Assembly (NCBI GenBank): GCA_965178125.1
Contig: OZ237742.1
Span: forward strand, 930,001 to 994,000
Source: Bilabrum cf. latius
Taxonomy: Eukaryota; Bigyra: Bicosoecida; Bigyra; Bicosoecida
Direction of reading: 5' to 3'
DNA: 64,000 bases
A program made the translations under genes and the position numbers. The notes under the pieces were generated by a model. It had not been told where the DNA came from. It did not search any database and worked only from the letters and a program-made list of their open reading frames with translations. This document shows, one piece after another, positions 40,201 to 51,624 of this stretch (position 1 is the first letter of the stretch; the number at the start of each line of letters is the position of its first letter).

Positions 40201-40839
40201 CTCCATTCGGTGATTGCGCGGCGAAATCCGACCGTTGCAAGGTCTTGACCGGGCTTTCCACCATGCTGCCCGCTGTGGCAACCACAGATAGCCTCAAACC
40301 GATAGACAACCAGCATTATGACATAGGCAGTGCGCACGAGACACATACAAGCCGTAGCAATCTCACTGCATCGTACGCGAGCGCTGCCTCGCGCTCGTCC
40401 GTAAAGTAGCCCACATGCATCCGCTTCCCCTGCGATCACAAGAGCGAAAGAGTCCGCAGTGAGCACGTAAACATGATAACAAACAATCGATGCATCCCAC
40501 TCAATTATCGACGCCTGGTCTTGGCAGTCTCACACCAGTACGGATCTGAACTGCCCATCTTCCGCTGCTTTTGTGAAAGCTGACGCCGTAATACTCGCTA
40601 GTGAACGATTTCTTGCTCCCTGCCTGTGTATTCGTGGTGTTGGCTCGCTTCCTCGGGCTCTGCACTTCACCAGTTCGTTTCCGTTTGCGGCTTGCACGGC
40701 TCGCAGCTGCGTCGTCCATTTCAGCACTATCGCCACCAGGAGGACTCGCACCGCTCGGGAACGCGCTGGAAGGCCACTTGATTGATCGAACTGGGCTAGA
40801 ACACAATGATGCAAGGGCAAGGGCAGCATCCCGCTCCAT
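37208..40839 (-). CDS. Single AP2-domain transcription factor with long low-complexity tail
   Basis: Three exons (40839-40534, 40429-40367, 39859-37208) encode 1006 residues. The AP2/ERF DNA-binding domain (about residues 82-138) is split over all three: EYYGVSFHKSSGRWAVQI in exon 1, KRMHVGYFTDEREAALAYDA in the 63-base exon 2, and AARKIRGDKARCNFD in exon 3. A basic KRKR segment precedes it and could be a nuclear signal. The remaining 860 residues are Ser/Gly/Ala rich without known domains. In-frame TAGs at 39812 (directly after the AP2 domain), 39101, 38435 and 38429; stop TGA 37208. Under the standard code translation would stop at the AP2 border. It is divergent from the LRR gene at 41152. 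Confidence 0.88.
39860..40366 (-). other. 507-base intron inside the AP2 domain
   Basis: Donor GTGAGA follows AYDA and acceptor gtcGCAG precedes AARKIRG. It is the longest intron in the window; others are 84-217 bases. No other gene is seen within it. Confidence 0.85.
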
Positions 40840-41151
40840 CGAACCCAGGTGATCGTTCGCAATAGAAAATATGATTTATTATAATATTACGTTACAATCT
40901 ACAAGGATACAACTCCATGGACAAAAACACAGAAATTACTCGCTTATATTAGACCGTTTACTGTCACAGTGCAGTAATATAGACATATATAAATAGTGTC
41001 CCTGCCTGCGTTTGCTGAAAAGTCGAATTCGGGGTTGTCTTCCGCAGATCGTCGAGCTGAGTTTCAAATAAGACGAGCACAGTTGAAGGCCGTTCTGCTG
41101 CCATAGTCCGAGCACCTATAAGATACGCGCGAAAACTAGAATCATCAAGGC
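40840..41151. promoter_or_regulatory. Divergent AT-rich promoter region
   Basis: This 312-base spacer between AP2 (-) and LRR (+) start codons is AT-rich compared with its surroundings. A TATATAAATA element at 40986-40995 lies about 155 bases upstream of the plus-strand ATG and is a plausible TATA box. No other element is recognised. Confidence 0.45.
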
Positions 41152-44100
41152 ATGGATACTACTAAGGTTCATGCGATTCGCTTGTCTGAATTGCCGCCTG
41201 AGCATGACAAGCAGGCATGGGAGCAGGTGCGCCTGGATTTGGAAAGAGCGTGCGCAGATCTCTCGTGTACAATCCTGGTTGACTTCGAGGCAGTCACCAT
41301 AAAGTCAAGTAGCGATTGGATGCAGCGCATCCTGCAACGAACGAATGGTTTGGCTGCGATTTTGGCTGGAGTAGCTAGCGGTCTGCCTCCTTCGACGTTC
41401 TTGCTACCAGCTGCCAGCCCTGCGGAGTGGGAGAAGTACTACACGGGTCCTTACCCAAGCACCATTGCGAACAAATTCCTGCTCGCAAGCCTTGCCGCTC
41501 AGGGTATCAGCGTCCCGAAACCGAAGCGGATCGCTATGCGTGGGCTTGCTTCGTTTCAAGGCTCAAACATGAGACAGGCAAAGGTACTTGACATCATCAG
41601 GGATCTCAGCAGCATCGTGCAGCCTCCCGACTCTGATGCTCCTGTTGTTTTCAAAGAGCACTCTGCTAAGAACGGCTTCTTGAGCGAGGTCGAGGTTCTC
41701 GACCTCAGGTGCCAGCTGGTGCGAGCGCGAACGGTGCAAGAACTCGGCGATCGGTACAACTACTTCAATCGGGGCGAAGATGGGCAAATATTAGGCCCGG
41801 AAGACGTAGGGCCGCCCCTCCGCGAGGTCATGCCCAGGCTCCGACTGCTCGACGTGGGCGGGTCCATCGGAGCGACCGATTTCATGGGGGGTGCTGAGAA
41901 GGGAGTCAACCACGTTGGCTCGAGGTCCAACGGGAGGCCATTTGCGGGTGGACTACTTCGGAGGGTCATTTTGCCGAGCAATCGCCTTTTGGGACTGGTT
42001 CGCGCGCTGGGACTCGACGTGGAATAGCCGGGCACACTTAGGCCGGTCAGCACCGTCCCTGTCCTGGAGTCGCTCTTGTGCCCCAGCCACTGGAGGCTTT
42101 ACGGGCCAATTGCAGATGGACCGAGAAAAGGGGCGTATTCCGGAGTGCCTCCCATGGACCTTTCATTCGCAGGGCTGGGGGGTCCCCCGCAGTGGCAGGA
42201 CGACAATTGGGCGGCAACCGTGCGCAAGAGATTCCCGGACAAGACAGTGCCGATCGTGGGATCAAGAGCCGCAAAGATGTTCAGTAAAGGAGATTTGTTG
42301 TCTTGTTCTGACCTGCCCAGCGAGCTGCGTCCCCATTTTGCGATGATGCTGCAAAAGGTGCTGAAGACTTTCTCCTCGGGGCCTTTAAATGTAATGGTAC
42401 CATCCTCAATGACGGATTACAGCTACGGCGGCGTAGAAATGTATGCTCTCGGCGAGAAAGCAGACGTATCAGAGTGCGACGGGGTGTTTAACAGCATCCT
42501 TGAGGGGGCTAGCGGCCATTCCCTGGAGGCTGAACGGCTGTCAGGGCTGCGTATCACTAGCACTTCCATCGCCTCCCAGTCTCTCTCGATGAAGCTGCAC
42601 CTGGCTCGCGTGAAGCGAATTGATCTCTCGGACAACGCCGGACTCTGTATGCCGTCTCTGATGCACATGTCTGGGATCTACGGGAGCATCTATTCCATGG
42701 CGGGCATGCCACTCTATGCGTACGTTCGGCAACAGGCGGAATCCAAGTGCAAGATCAACGAGGCCAATGCCATGCTAAAGTACAAGAATGAGGCCAGCTC
42801 GAACGTCAGGGAGCGGCAGGAACTGAAGGCGAGACGTGAACTCAGTGAGCTCAGATACAGTTCCTACGGGTGGATGATGTCTACCATGGACGACGACGAG
42901 TACGAAAGGAAGTGCGAAGCGATCAACGACGAGGCGGAGCGTGTTTCACCAGCCTCCGTCCGTGCAGAGGCAATCTCGATCGCGAAGAAGCGGATGAGCA
43001 AGTCCCTATCGCAGTACGCAGACCTGATGACCCGCAAGGTGGCCAGGGCCATTGCCGACTGGTACTGCCAGTACACCGGCGAGCTGTCGGAGTGTGTCTT
43101 CCCCGTGTACGGGTTGCTGTCCTGCATGAAGGAGGTGGTGCAGCTTGACCTGGGCGGGGTCGTGCTAGAGCCGTTCGTGCTTCCGGCGCTTGTGGCGGGG
43201 CTACGCAACGCGAAGACCCTGCGATCGCTGAACCTCTCTGGTTGCTTCAGCCATATCCACGCCCGTCCGGCGGGGAAGGAGCTGGCGGCTCGTTGCCTGC
43301 TATTCGTCGCCAAGCATGTGCCGCATGTGCGCGAGATCGGCCTCGGCGGGCACCACGACAAGGCTCTGCTTGTGGTGGCTACGGAGCTCTTCAGTAAGGC
43401 TGGCGGGCTAGAGGGCACTGACTGGCTCTCCGCCGATGAGCTGCACCCACAGCCTTTGAAGAAGGCGCCAAAGGATGGACCTGGCACCCATGAGAATGAC
43501 TCCATCAAGAGCTCGGACGGGAGTCAGCTACTGGATGTGTCTGGTTTCCTTGACGTGCACAAGAAGTTCGACATCGACAGGCTACCAGAGCTGCCTTCGT
43601 ACGGGAGCGCGACCTGGCTGCGCTCTGTGCGGGACGCATGCCACGCCAAGAGAGAGCTGGTAACTGTTGCGAATGACCGCGCTGGGATCAGAGGCCTGGG
43701 CATGTAGAGCTTGAGCGCTCGACAGGCGCATCGCGCGCAGCAGAAACTGCCTGCTGAGGTGCCGGTCAATGTGAACGCTGCCGGCAAGCATTCGGCGTGG
43801 CGCCCGAAGAAGGCAGGGGCCGGCCCTGCCGAATAGGCCGTTGCAGGTTCTGGCGATGCCGCGGCCAAAGCCCACGCAGCTGCCGCTGCATCCGCTGCTC
43901 GAAGGGTGTAGCAGGCAGAGAAGCAAGACGATCAGCAGGACGACGGTGGTGAAGAGAAGCCATCCAAGCGCCGCCGGGTGAAGGGGGGCACATCTGCCTC
44001 CGTATCGCGCAGCAAGTCCAAGCAGCAGGAAAAGGCCAGCTCTGGCTCGGACAAGGCATCGCGAGCCGGCCCCAGGGCGGGCTCCAAGAGGAAGAGGCGG

Positions 44101-45198
44101 GGTAATGCAGAGGCCGAGCATGGTGACGATGCCGGGGCGCTGTCTCCAAAAGGGAAGGTGATTGAGCTAGACAGCGACACCGATGAAGACGACGACGCGG
44201 AAGGGGCAGCCGCCACAGGCCAAGGCAAGCGCGAAGTTACAGGTGCTGGTGAGTCTGCTGGGGCAGGCAGCTCCAAGGCAGCGGGCGTGGAAGATTCCGC
44301 TGGCTCAGACACCGTTATTGCCGTTTCTGAGGCGGAGGACGGGGGTGCCCTAGCCTTGGTAGTTGCCAAGGGGTACGTGCCTTGGACTGCTTGGAATGAA
44401 GGCGAATCCGACAAGGCCGTTGCTTCGGCTGCGTCGGGCGCGTCATCGGGTGCAGATGACGTCGTTCTAGCACCCCAGGACATAGTGCCGCCGGGCAACT
44501 TCACCGGGCCCCGGCGAAGGCTGCGCATCGTGGTGCGGGGTTCCATGTGGAGGGGCACGGGGTTCCTCGGTGATAAGCTGCCTGAGCCGGACTCGCAGAC
44601 CGATCGGACACCCTCCCAGTTCGCTGCGCCCCCAGTGAAGCTGAACCTGTGGGAGGGTCGCGTGAAGGATCTCTCGCAGCGGCTGCAGGACGAGCACGCG
44701 GTGGGCTCCGTGGGAACGGAGGCTCCCAAGCCCGAGGCCCTGGAGCTTGTGCTGGGATGCTTCGTGCCCGAGGATGGTGCGGAGGAGGCGGAGGAGGGCA
44801 GCGATGGCTCTGATGGGCAGGTGGCCATGGATGCAGAGGAGGGGGGAGGCAAGGCCGCCGCATCGTCTTCCTCTTCCTCTTCCTCTTCCTCTCCTTCTTC
44901 CTCTTCCTCTTCATCGGCCGCCTCATCGTCCTCGTCCGCAGCCAGCGGGGCCGGCGCTGACGAAGCGCCGAAGCCAGCGGCAGGGCCCGGTGCATAGCCT
45001 CTGGTCTCATGCCAGTTCACTGACGTCTTCACCATGCAGGCTGCGTCCGTCCGACAGGACATCCGGGACCTTTCATTGGAAGACGTGACCTTGGCGGTAG
45101 ACACTCTTCGAGACCGGAAGGTGGTCGAGCTCGCGGAGGGCGGGGCACGGCTATGCTTGATGCGACCGGATGCGCTTCTGGATGCCGATAGCCTCTGA
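41152..45198 (+). CDS. Large protein with scattered leucine-rich repeats and acidic/basic tail
   Basis: One exon, 1348 residues, ATG 41152 to TGA 45196. The first 850 residues include LRR-like pieces (VEVLDLRCQL, LRLLDVGGSIG, VKRIDLSDNAGL, VVQLDLGGVVL, LRSLNLSGCF) and a charged helical stretch around NEANAMLKYKNEASS. The rest alternates Lys/Arg-rich segments, possible nuclear signals (KPSKRRRVKG, GSKRKRRG), and acidic or poly-Ser stretches, ending in a short helical domain. No enzyme motif is seen; a nuclear scaffold is one guess. In-frame T-A-G codons: 42025, 43705, 43834, 43909 and 44995. The last 66 codons after 44995 contain helix-like sequence (DIRDLSLEDVTLAVDTLRD), supporting continuation to TGA. 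Confidence 0.8.
44866..44941 (+). repeat. TCC/TCT/TCA serine repeat
   Basis: A pyrimidine-rich imperfect microsatellite encodes poly-Ser (with one Pro and two Ala) in the C-terminal third of the LRR gene. Confidence 0.8.
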
Positions 45199-45352
45199 GC
45201 ATTTTAGCACAGGGTTTTGGCAACGCGAAGGATTTCATCACTTGCTACGCCTTTGCCCTTCCGCTCCGTTTTCGAATTCTGATTTGATATTTCAATACGC
45301 TACAATTCCGATTTGAGCTTCAACGCAACAATTTGGTCGTCTGGCTGAAGTA

Positions 45353-48300
45353 ATGGACGAGGCTCGTCCAGATGCCGCCGTCAGAGACATTGAACGAGAT
45401 GCCCTTGGTCACCATGGGGAGCTCTAGCAGCCAGCTGCAGGGGCAGTCCAGGTAAGCCCTTGTTCACTTACCGCTCCCGTTGATCGCACGCACAATTTCA
45501 TGCAACGAGACGCAATCATCATTGGGAAAGGCTGCCCTTATTTTTCTTGCAGATGGACTTTGGTGGGATCGCTGATGGCTTCATGCAGTTCGCTGCGGAT
45601 GCTGATGAAGGGCAATCCGCTGCCGGAGGGTGAGCCAGACAGGCCTCAGTCCGCATTGCATGCCTGTGCCTTATAGGGATCCGTGGAATATCCATATAGG
45701 AACATGTAATCCCTTCTTTGAAAACGCAGTAGTGGACGATAGGCGGAGATCGAAATAGATGAATTGCCGGTGCTTGTAAGTCGTCTTTGTTTATTGCAGT
45801 CAGGAAAGTCTGCAGAGCGAACTGCTCCACTCCGATTCACGATGCTTGTTCAACACCCTGTGCATTGCAGCCGATGGACCACGACGGAACCTCTGCTCCT
45901 GTGACGGACATCGAGGCTTCGATGGCCCAGTGTGCCGATAGCATCAGTCGCAACATGATTCTCGAAGCCAAGCAGGCCGTGCTGCTGAACAGCCAGCTGG
46001 CCTACGAAGAAGACCTTGAACTCTCCTGGCGCAGCTTGGCAGCTCAGATGAAGTACGCCCACAGTCTCTTGCTCAAGGCCGCACGCAACCCCTCCTCTGT
46101 CCCCGAGCTGGACCAGATGGGCGCCGCCGCCACACCCGGTTCCGCTGGGGCCCGGGCGGCGATCAAGGGGGCCAGCTCAGGAACAGGCGCGAGTGGTGGC
46201 GTGGCAGAGCCCTGGGCTGAGAGCAAGGAGGACGCCATGGCCGCCCCTGCATCCCAGCTGGGCTCCCTGGACCGGTCGCTTGCAGTGCCGCCCTTCGCGA
46301 GGATCCAGCGCGCGTTCGACGTGGTTCCCGACGGGGCACCGGCCACTGCGCCCGGCATGCCCTCCAGCCTGAGCCCCGACCAGGCCGCCGTGGTATTCGG
46401 CGAGGTCTGCGAGAGGTACTGGGCCCTGAGTCCACCGGGCAGGCAGACGCACCAGCTGGCCCGGGCCATGAGGCAGGCAGCCCAGAGGGTGGCAAACAAG
46501 GCGCTCACCCTGAAGGAGGGAGCTGCAGAGCAGTATGGGCCGGCCGTGCGCAGGCTGGGGCTGCCTTGGCACACGCTGGCCATGCAGCTGAGGGAGACAG
46601 GCACGGCGGGTGGCATGCCAGGGGGGCTGGAGGCCACTGGCGGCAGCACTCTGGGCTCCGGATTTGGAGGCGACGGTGGCGGGCTCACCATTGGGGGGAT
46701 GTCGGGCACTGGGGTGTCGTCCGGGTTCGGGGTGAGGGTGGGCTGCTTCGGGGCGGCGTACCACAGCCGAGACGTGAAGACGAGGGTGTCGCTGTCCACG
46801 TTCCTTGGCGTCGGGGGGGTGCGCAGGCTGCAGCAGATCCGATCTGACGAGGTGCAGCGGGTGCTGAAGCGGGAGCGGCTAGGTGCGGAGGGCATGCGCC
46901 TTGCCAACCGAGTCAGGGAATATGTGGTGCGAAAGATGCCCGTGGCCGACGGAGGGCGAGCTGCAGGCATGACCGCCGCGGTGGTGTTCCGGGGCGCCCC
47001 CTTGTGGAGGCAGTTGTACATGCTGATGCGAACGGCCGAGTGGAGCTCTGCCGAAGACGAGGATGTCGGCTCCTTGGGGCCTTGGCAGGCAGCTGCCGAG
47101 GTGGCGCTGGAGCACTCGAGACAGCACCAGGGCGCCGAGCGTGCCAATTTCGAGGCGCTTGCCTCTGCCATCATCGGACACAGCATCGTGCTGGCCGGGG
47201 AGGCGCGCGCGGCGTGGACTCCGGATGGCGCCAACAACATTGCTCTGCGGGAGGCGTGCAGAGAGCGGGCTGCCCCGCCAGCCTCGTTTCAGGCCAACCT
47301 TCCGACCTATACTAATGCCCTGTAGTCTTGCCGCGTGTGGTTCGAGAAGATGGGCGCCGAGCCTGCTGACGATTACGCATTGGACGTGCTTGCAATCGCA
47401 TCAGGACTGCGTCCTGACTTTGACGACAGCGATCAGGTCAAGCCCTGGCACGAGCGCGAGTCTGCCGATGACGCCAACAACATCGTGTGGCGCACGCTGG
47501 CATGCCTCTGCACACAGGACCTGGCCAGGCATTGCGTGGAGGAAGACAGGGGGGAGGAGTATCTCACAATCGACTGGCTGGCCAACGAAATCGCCTACAT
47601 GGCTGACCTGGATCCGGAGCACGCGAACCCGTACATGTATGCCCACCTGCTGCTGCTTTGCGAGCGGTTCGAAGAGGCCGTGGACTACATCCTCAGGCAC
47701 GGGGGAGGCCACAACGGGTCTCTGGCCCACGTTCACGACGCGGTGCACCTTGCAGTGACCCTCAACCACTATGGGCTGCTTCGGGTCGCGGACCAGAGAG
47801 TCGTGGCCTTCGAGCCCCCGGTGGCGCCCGGCAGAGTAGAGCCTCCCTTTGAGGGCGACTCGCCGGTGCTGCTCAGGAGCGACGTGCAGGACGGCCCTGG
47901 GCGGGAGATTGCAGAGCATTCGCGAGCGGAAGCATTCGAAGACGGTGGGGATGATGACGTTCAGCCGTACTGCGCTTGCGCCGTGAGGTTGCCTCGGCTG
48001 GTCGAGTGGTACCTCAACCACGTCCTTCGACTACCCATGGTGAGCGGCGTGGGGGGGCAGAATGCCCGCAGGAAGATAATGGAGACTGCGAGGCAGCAGC
48101 GGAGGAACCCCAGGGTGTTCACGCTAGCTTCCACGTACGCCTGCTTTCTGCAGGAGGGTGGCATCGGCAGGCCGGCGGCTGACGCGCAGGCAGAGGCGTT
48201 TGCTGGTGGTGCAAGCGGCCGGGGCAGAGAAACAGCACTGGCGGCGCAGAGGCTTCGGCTGCAGGGCGAGCTTCCCAGCCGTGCCTGCCAGATGGTGGTA

Positions 48301-49215
48301 AGTGCCGTGCTGCAGCTGGGCAGGGCGGCTCGGGACGCGCTGGTGGGCGGGCTCAACGAAGAGACGCTGATGCCTGCGTCCGTGCATTTGGCGGACCCCG
48401 TCAAGAAGCGGATAGACCCGGCCGCACTGGCTGGGGCGATCCGCGAGGCGGCACAGGCGGTGCGAGGGATGGGCTACGACACAGAGGCGATCGCGCTGCA
48501 TTGCGTGGCGTGTGACGGGCTGGGCGCGCTCGAGGTGGTGGCGGAGTCGCTGCGGCGATCGATCGAGAAGGAGGCGGAGGAGCACAGGGCCAGGAGGCCG
48601 GAGGACGGTCCTGGTCCCGCGGCCCGCACCATGTCCATGCTGACGAAGGTGGCGGAGCGGCTGCTAAGCAGCTCGCCGCTGTCTCGACCCGAGATGGCTG
48701 GCGGCATGGCAGCGATGCACAGGGCTATGGAAGCGGGTGGGGGGGCTGGCTTCGGGTCTTCTGCGTCGTCCTCTTCGTCATCGTCCGCTGCTCTTGGTGC
48801 GGCGGGAGCCGTGGAGGTCAGGGAGCTTGGCCAGCGCAGACGGGCACTTGAGCAGCTGGTGCGGGCAGCTGAGGCAATCCAGGCTATTCGGGGCGGGGAT
48901 GCTGAAGCGGGCGTGCGGCAATTGGACCAGGCCAGGCTTCTACCCAGCCTGTCTTCCGGTGCGGATCCCTGGCAATTCTTCGCGCACGTGGAAGAGGAGG
49001 GAAGGCGGGCGTACGGGGTGGTGCTGGAGGAGGCCATCGGGGCCATGGGGACCCTGCTGCGAAGGGCTGCCGCTGCGGGGACGCAGGAGAGCGCCAGGTC
49101 CAAGCAGGTTAGGGAGCAGCTGCTCCGGATCAGCAGCATGGCACACCCTCAGCTGTCTCAGTACATGAGCACGGAGCGGCTGTCGACCCTCGCAAGGCGG
49201 GCGGCAAGCAGCTGA
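45353..49215 (+). CDS. NUP93: Nucleoporin NUP93/Nic96
   Basis: Four exons (45353-45451, 45553-45629, 45730-45775, 45871-49215) encode 1188 residues. It is a structural part of the inner ring of the nuclear pore, where it recruits other nucleoporins. The alpha-helical Nic96 domain is recognised from PVWQ-less helical arrays and blocks such as SRNMILEAKQAVLLNSQLAYEE near the start, EYLTIDWLANEIAYM, NPYMYAHLLLLCERFEEAV and LRLPRLVEWYLNHV-like sequence. It is longer than the roughly 820-residue human protein owing to Ala/Gly/Ser-rich inserts. Three TAGs: 45425 in exon 1, 45740 in the 46-base exon 3, and 47323, which is followed at once by the Nic96 block CRVWFEKMGAEPADDY. It ends at TGA 49213. 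Confidence 0.85.
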
Positions 49216-49412
49216 TCGGATCCCGGATCTCGTGTGGGTCGGGTAGGCTGGCCGACTCGGGTTCCCCGACTGAGGAAAGTGGTCTCAACTTGTGCGTAGA
49301 CTAGATTCTGGATGGACATGCGCAATGTAATCCCATCTCATGTTCCACATTCATTCAACGGTGGGTCCAATTTGCACGGTCCCACGCTTCAAGACCATGG
49401 TAAGACCCCAAA

Positions 49413-51491
49413 TCAGCGAAGCTTCGATAAGCTGGCTGCTGAGAGGTGGGATGTAAGCGGTGGTCCTGAGTACTGCCCAACGGCACTCAGGGGAGTCCGC
49501 TGAGAGCCAGAATCCATGCCTGCAGTGCTTCCATCCCCGTCTTCGTCTTCGTCCTCGTCCTCAACAGTTTCTGACAGCACCGCCATCCCAAACTCAGTCG
49601 TGGCAACTGCGCCATGCTGCGTAGCCCCAGATCCTCGGTAGCTGCCACCGCTGGTCGCTAGCCCTGAGGCTAGTGCACGGCCGTGCTAGCCGGCGTGAGG
49701 CGCAGGCCGGGTGTAGGAGACCGAGCCGCTCTGACTGCGGGACTATGGCCGACCGCCGGGGGCAGGAGGCACACCTTCCGTCACGGCACCAGTCGCACGC
49801 TTGTTTGATAGCTCTCGGTGATCCACCGCAGTGCCAGTGCTTGCACTAACAAGTCTCTCGGGCTGCTCCGCGAGGGACTGTCCGCCGGCATGAGCCACGC
49901 TGCCACTAGCACTGGCACCTGCACCTGCACCTGCGCTTCCAGCAGCGCCGCTTGCGGGAGCTGCCTGCAGCCTGGCTGCCTCGAGCCCTCCTATCTCACG
50001 GCTATGCCCGCTGGCAGCGAATGCCGCATCTTGCTTTCTGTTGGCACTGCTCTATTTCTTTCCAGAATTCCGCCGACGACTTCCAGTTCTAGTCTTGGTC
50101 GGGCTGCTCCTGCCAGCCGATCCACGAGCGGTCACGCCTCGGCTTGACCCGCTTGACTTTGATCTTCGAGACTAGGACGAGGACGAGGAGGGGCCTCTGC
50201 TAGAGCGACTACCCCCCGACGCAGAGGCTGCGGCATCCCGTGCGCGAAGCACGAGCAGTGCAATTCCGGCTGTTGGCCCGATGGCGAGTGCGGCAATCCG
50301 CACGCACCTGGCCAACAAGGGCAGGTGCCTGGTCCAGCCAGCCAGACGGGATCCAGAAGCACCAGTACTGCTGGCGATGTTAGATGCAAGAGGGTGCGCA
50401 GAAGACGGCTGCTGTGGGGATCTGGCAGCTGGCTGCTACGAAGCACTCTGAAGAAGGCTCATCGCATCAGCTGCCTCAACAACGGCCGTGGACAGCCCAG
50501 ATACTGAGGCAAGAGCCAGGCGGACAATGCGCGCCCGAAGGCTTGTCCAGCGGTGGTACGCCAGCAAATATGCCTCAAGGTTGGTGCCAAACTCCTTTGC
50601 GAGCAACTATATCCCGAGACCGGCCTGCTGGCTCGCTCGCCCACGTCTGCTATCCTCGCTTCCGAGCGCAGAGGCGTCGATTGAGCTTTTTGCTGGTTGG
50701 GAGGAACGAACCGACTCCTGACTTTCAGATCGGAAACCTCCTTGGAAAGAAATTAACTGCTGCTGCAAGCTTGCCAACGTGTCGAGAATGTAGCGAGGCA
50801 TGGGTGTCGGTCGATCGCTAGCACCTGCACGCAACGCAGATCGAGAGCTTCGAACGGATGCAATCTCGTTCAAGGAAGGTGATGACACAAATGATCCAAT
50901 ATGAAATTTGTCAGCCACCTCAAATGCCTGCATCAGCGCCTTGGGCAGCTCAAAATCGTGCTGCAGGAGTTGCTGCCTGCAACTCTGTGCCGTGTTCGCG
51001 GCTCTTTGGGCCCTCAAGTAGCTCTTGTACGCGTCACTTGACACCTATCCAAGATCTGATAGTACAACAAATGTTTCGATTGCCTTTCCTATTCCTGATA
51101 GTATCTACAATACGGACCCAACGCCATTAGCAGCTCGCTGCGTTGCACCGCTGCCAGCGGTTGCGAGAACAAGCAGGGCATCAGCAGCACTTGCAGCCAC
51201 AAGAAGCTGCGATAAACTACGAAGCACTCGTCTAGACGATGATAACCACGCTCGATGGTTCTGGAAGTATGCCAAGCTGGAATACAGGCTCCGCAGGCCA
51301 AGAATTCGCCGCGCGTCCAAGCTCCTCCCAAGCTTCCGGCTCCGGCCCGCCATGCTACCAGCAAGAGTTACATAGCACGAAAGATACGAGTAGAGCTCTG
51401 CTGAGTGTGTTGTCGATAAGGACGGCAACATGCCGAAGTGCCGGCTGACCGGTGCAGTCCGGCAGTGCGTGCAGTGCAGTTGACGCGGCAT
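49413..51491 (-). CDS. Unknown protein, helical N-terminus and Ser/Ala-rich tail
   Basis: A minus-strand frame runs from a Met at 51491 (51431 or 51353 also possible) to TGA 49413, up to 692 residues. The first 250 residues look folded: helices around RRILGLRSLYSSLAYFQ, ILSGIGKAIETFVVLSDLG and SYLRAQRAANTAQS. The pattern weakly recalls PEX11 peroxisomal membrane proteins, but this is a guess. A hydrophobic segment, RIAALAIGPTAGIALLVL, lies further on, followed by low-complexity sequence. Eight in-frame TAGs: 51105, 51045, 50607, 50436, 50172, 50052, 49743 and 49686. Under the standard code the gene is invisible. It is in tandem with the downstream-coordinate ATPase gene and convergent with NUP93 (197 bases). 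Confidence 0.65.
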
Positions 51492-51624
51492 GCTACTTGA
51501 TACGACAGAGCCAAACGCTGAGACCCGGGATATGATGCGTGGATGTGTTGCCAATCTGGGGAGAAGCACCAATAGGCAAGTCGGCTGAACAGATGAGGCG
51601 CGAATACTGTAGAATCAATTGGTT

